NCBI GenBank assembly: GCA_023229465.1
Contig: JALNZE010000007.1
Span: 62,001 to 126,000, forward strand
Reading direction: 5' to 3'
Origin: Chitinophagaceae bacterium
GTDB taxonomy: Bacteria > Bacteroidota > Bacteroidia > Chitinophagales > Chitinophagaceae
Length of the DNA: 64,000 nt
Below, piece after piece: positions 63,491-64,000 of the stretch; position 1 is the first letter of the stretch; each line of letters opens with the position of its first letter. Position numbers and translations under genes: made by a program. The notes beneath the pieces were generated by a model, which searched no databases, had not been told where the DNA came from, and worked only from the letters and a program-made list of their open reading frames with translations.

Positions 63491-64000
63491 ATGCGAATTT
63501 TAAAGAGATTTTGCCTGATCTTACCGGCCTTATTGATTGCCGTAACATCCATGGCGCAAGTAACTACCGGAACTATTACCGGTACAGTGAAAGACGCAAA
63601 AAATGTACCTCTGGCAGGCGCATCAATTGAGGTAATACACGAACCTTCCGGTTCACGTTACAAATCAGTATCTACCACTACAGGTAAATATACTGTTCCG
63701 GGTTTACGTGTTGGAGGACCCTATAAAATCACCATTACCTATGTTGGTTTAAGAACTGAGGTAATAACGGATATCACTGTACAGTTGGGCGAACCCTCAG
63801 TAGTTGATTTAACCCTGACAGACAATTCAACCCAATTACAAGAAGTAACAGTAATCGGAGCTGCTAATAGAAAAGCCGCTTTAATATCTAAGGACAGAAA
63901 AGGCTCTTCAACTAACATCAATTCACGCCTGATCAGTTCTTTACCAACCATCAGTCGTAATGTAACTGATCTTACACGTTTGGTACCTCAATCAAATGGT
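63491..64000 (+). CDS. TonB-dependent receptor, paralogue of the preceding gene (3' end outside window)
   Basis: The first 170 codons of a second receptor. The ATG at 63491 gives MRILKRFCLILPALLIAVTS with signal cleavage after SMAQ (residue 23). A carboxypeptidase-regulatory-like domain follows (TTGTITGTVKDAKNVPLAGA, then GGPYKITITYVGLRTEV), then QEVTVIGAA and the start of the plug (SSLPTISRNVTDLTRLVPQS). It shares the arrangement and several segments with the receptor at 60033 (for example GASIEVIHEP versus GASVKLVHEP, and GGPY in both). A weak -7-like box, GATATTTG (63461-63468), is upstream. Confidence 0.92.
   Translation, partial: MRILKRFCLILPALLIAVTSMAQVTTGTITGTVKDAKNVPLAGASIEVIHEPSGSRYKSVSTTTGKYTVPGLRVGGPYKITITYVGLRTEVITDITVQLGEPSVVDLTLTDNSTQLQEVTVIGAANRKAALISKDRKGSSTNINSRLISSLPTISRNVTDLTRLVPQSNG

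Overview
The window looks like a chromosomal segment of a Bacteroidota bacterium, most likely in or near the Chitinophagaceae. The indicators are a SusC/SusD pair, TonB receptors with N-terminal carboxypeptidase-regulatory domains, a DUF4270 lipoprotein beside a short glycogen/starch synthase, a GSCFA protein, LytS/LytTR regulators, near-absence of Shine-Dalgarno sites, and recurring TAnnTTTG -7 promoter boxes. Genus and species are inference. No rRNA, tRNA, CRISPR array, prophage or insertion sequence was recognised.

Layout. (1) 1-14453 is an accessory glycan/solute locus. On the minus strand, in transcription order, it holds a sodium:solute symporter, SusC, SusD, a strong hairpin terminator, a large VCBS/FG-GAP + ASPIC/UnbV lipoprotein, a vanadium-haloperoxidase/PAP2-type lipoprotein and a GH20 beta-hexosaminidase cut by the window edge. 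A divergent AraC regulator faces it. (2) 14496-21462 holds a small lipoprotein, a TamB-like giant envelope protein and a GT39-type glycosyltransferase. (3) 21484-27188 is a housekeeping block on the minus strand: infA-rpmJ-rpsM-rpsK-rpsD-rpoA-rplQ, a terminator, carA and aroQ. Its gaps carry hairpins and short tandem 'word' repeats, and a 161 bp inverted-repeat element separates carA from aroQ. (4) 27318-40343 is mostly minus-strand core and envelope genes: a secreted HExxH protein with propeller and barrel, a DEAD-type helicase, a probable operon of membrane protein, NUDIX hydrolase, RlmB, HMG-CoA lyase-like protein and GSCFA protein, then short glycogen synthase, DUF4270 lipoprotein and metK. 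MiaE is on the plus strand. (5) 40600-48625 is a plus-strand run: a YbhN-like membrane protein, RfaE2, Ppk1, Ppx/GppA, a LytS/LytTR two-component pair and an ALDH7-type dehydrogenase. (6) 48682-51117 is a SulP anion transporter followed by a beta-carbonic anhydrase lipoprotein, a plausible inorganic-carbon module. (7) 51392-59841 holds an S8 protease, a DinB-family protein, a YfcE-type phosphoesterase, a TolB-like propeller protein, a TPR lipoprotein, rpe, phoH and ribBA. (8) 60033-64000 holds two tandem TonB-dependent receptors, the second cut by the window edge.

The most unusual signal is not a gene cluster. It is a set of short, word-like tandem repeats in the gaps between genes, with several sequence themes. 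In two places these repeats run into a gene and encode most of its signal peptide: the carbonic anhydrase and the HExxH protein. In a third they encode the N-terminal extension of the HMG-CoA lyase. Several -7 boxes lie only 3-4 bases from the start codon, which suggests leaderless mRNAs. These points are read directly from sequence; their biological meaning is inference.
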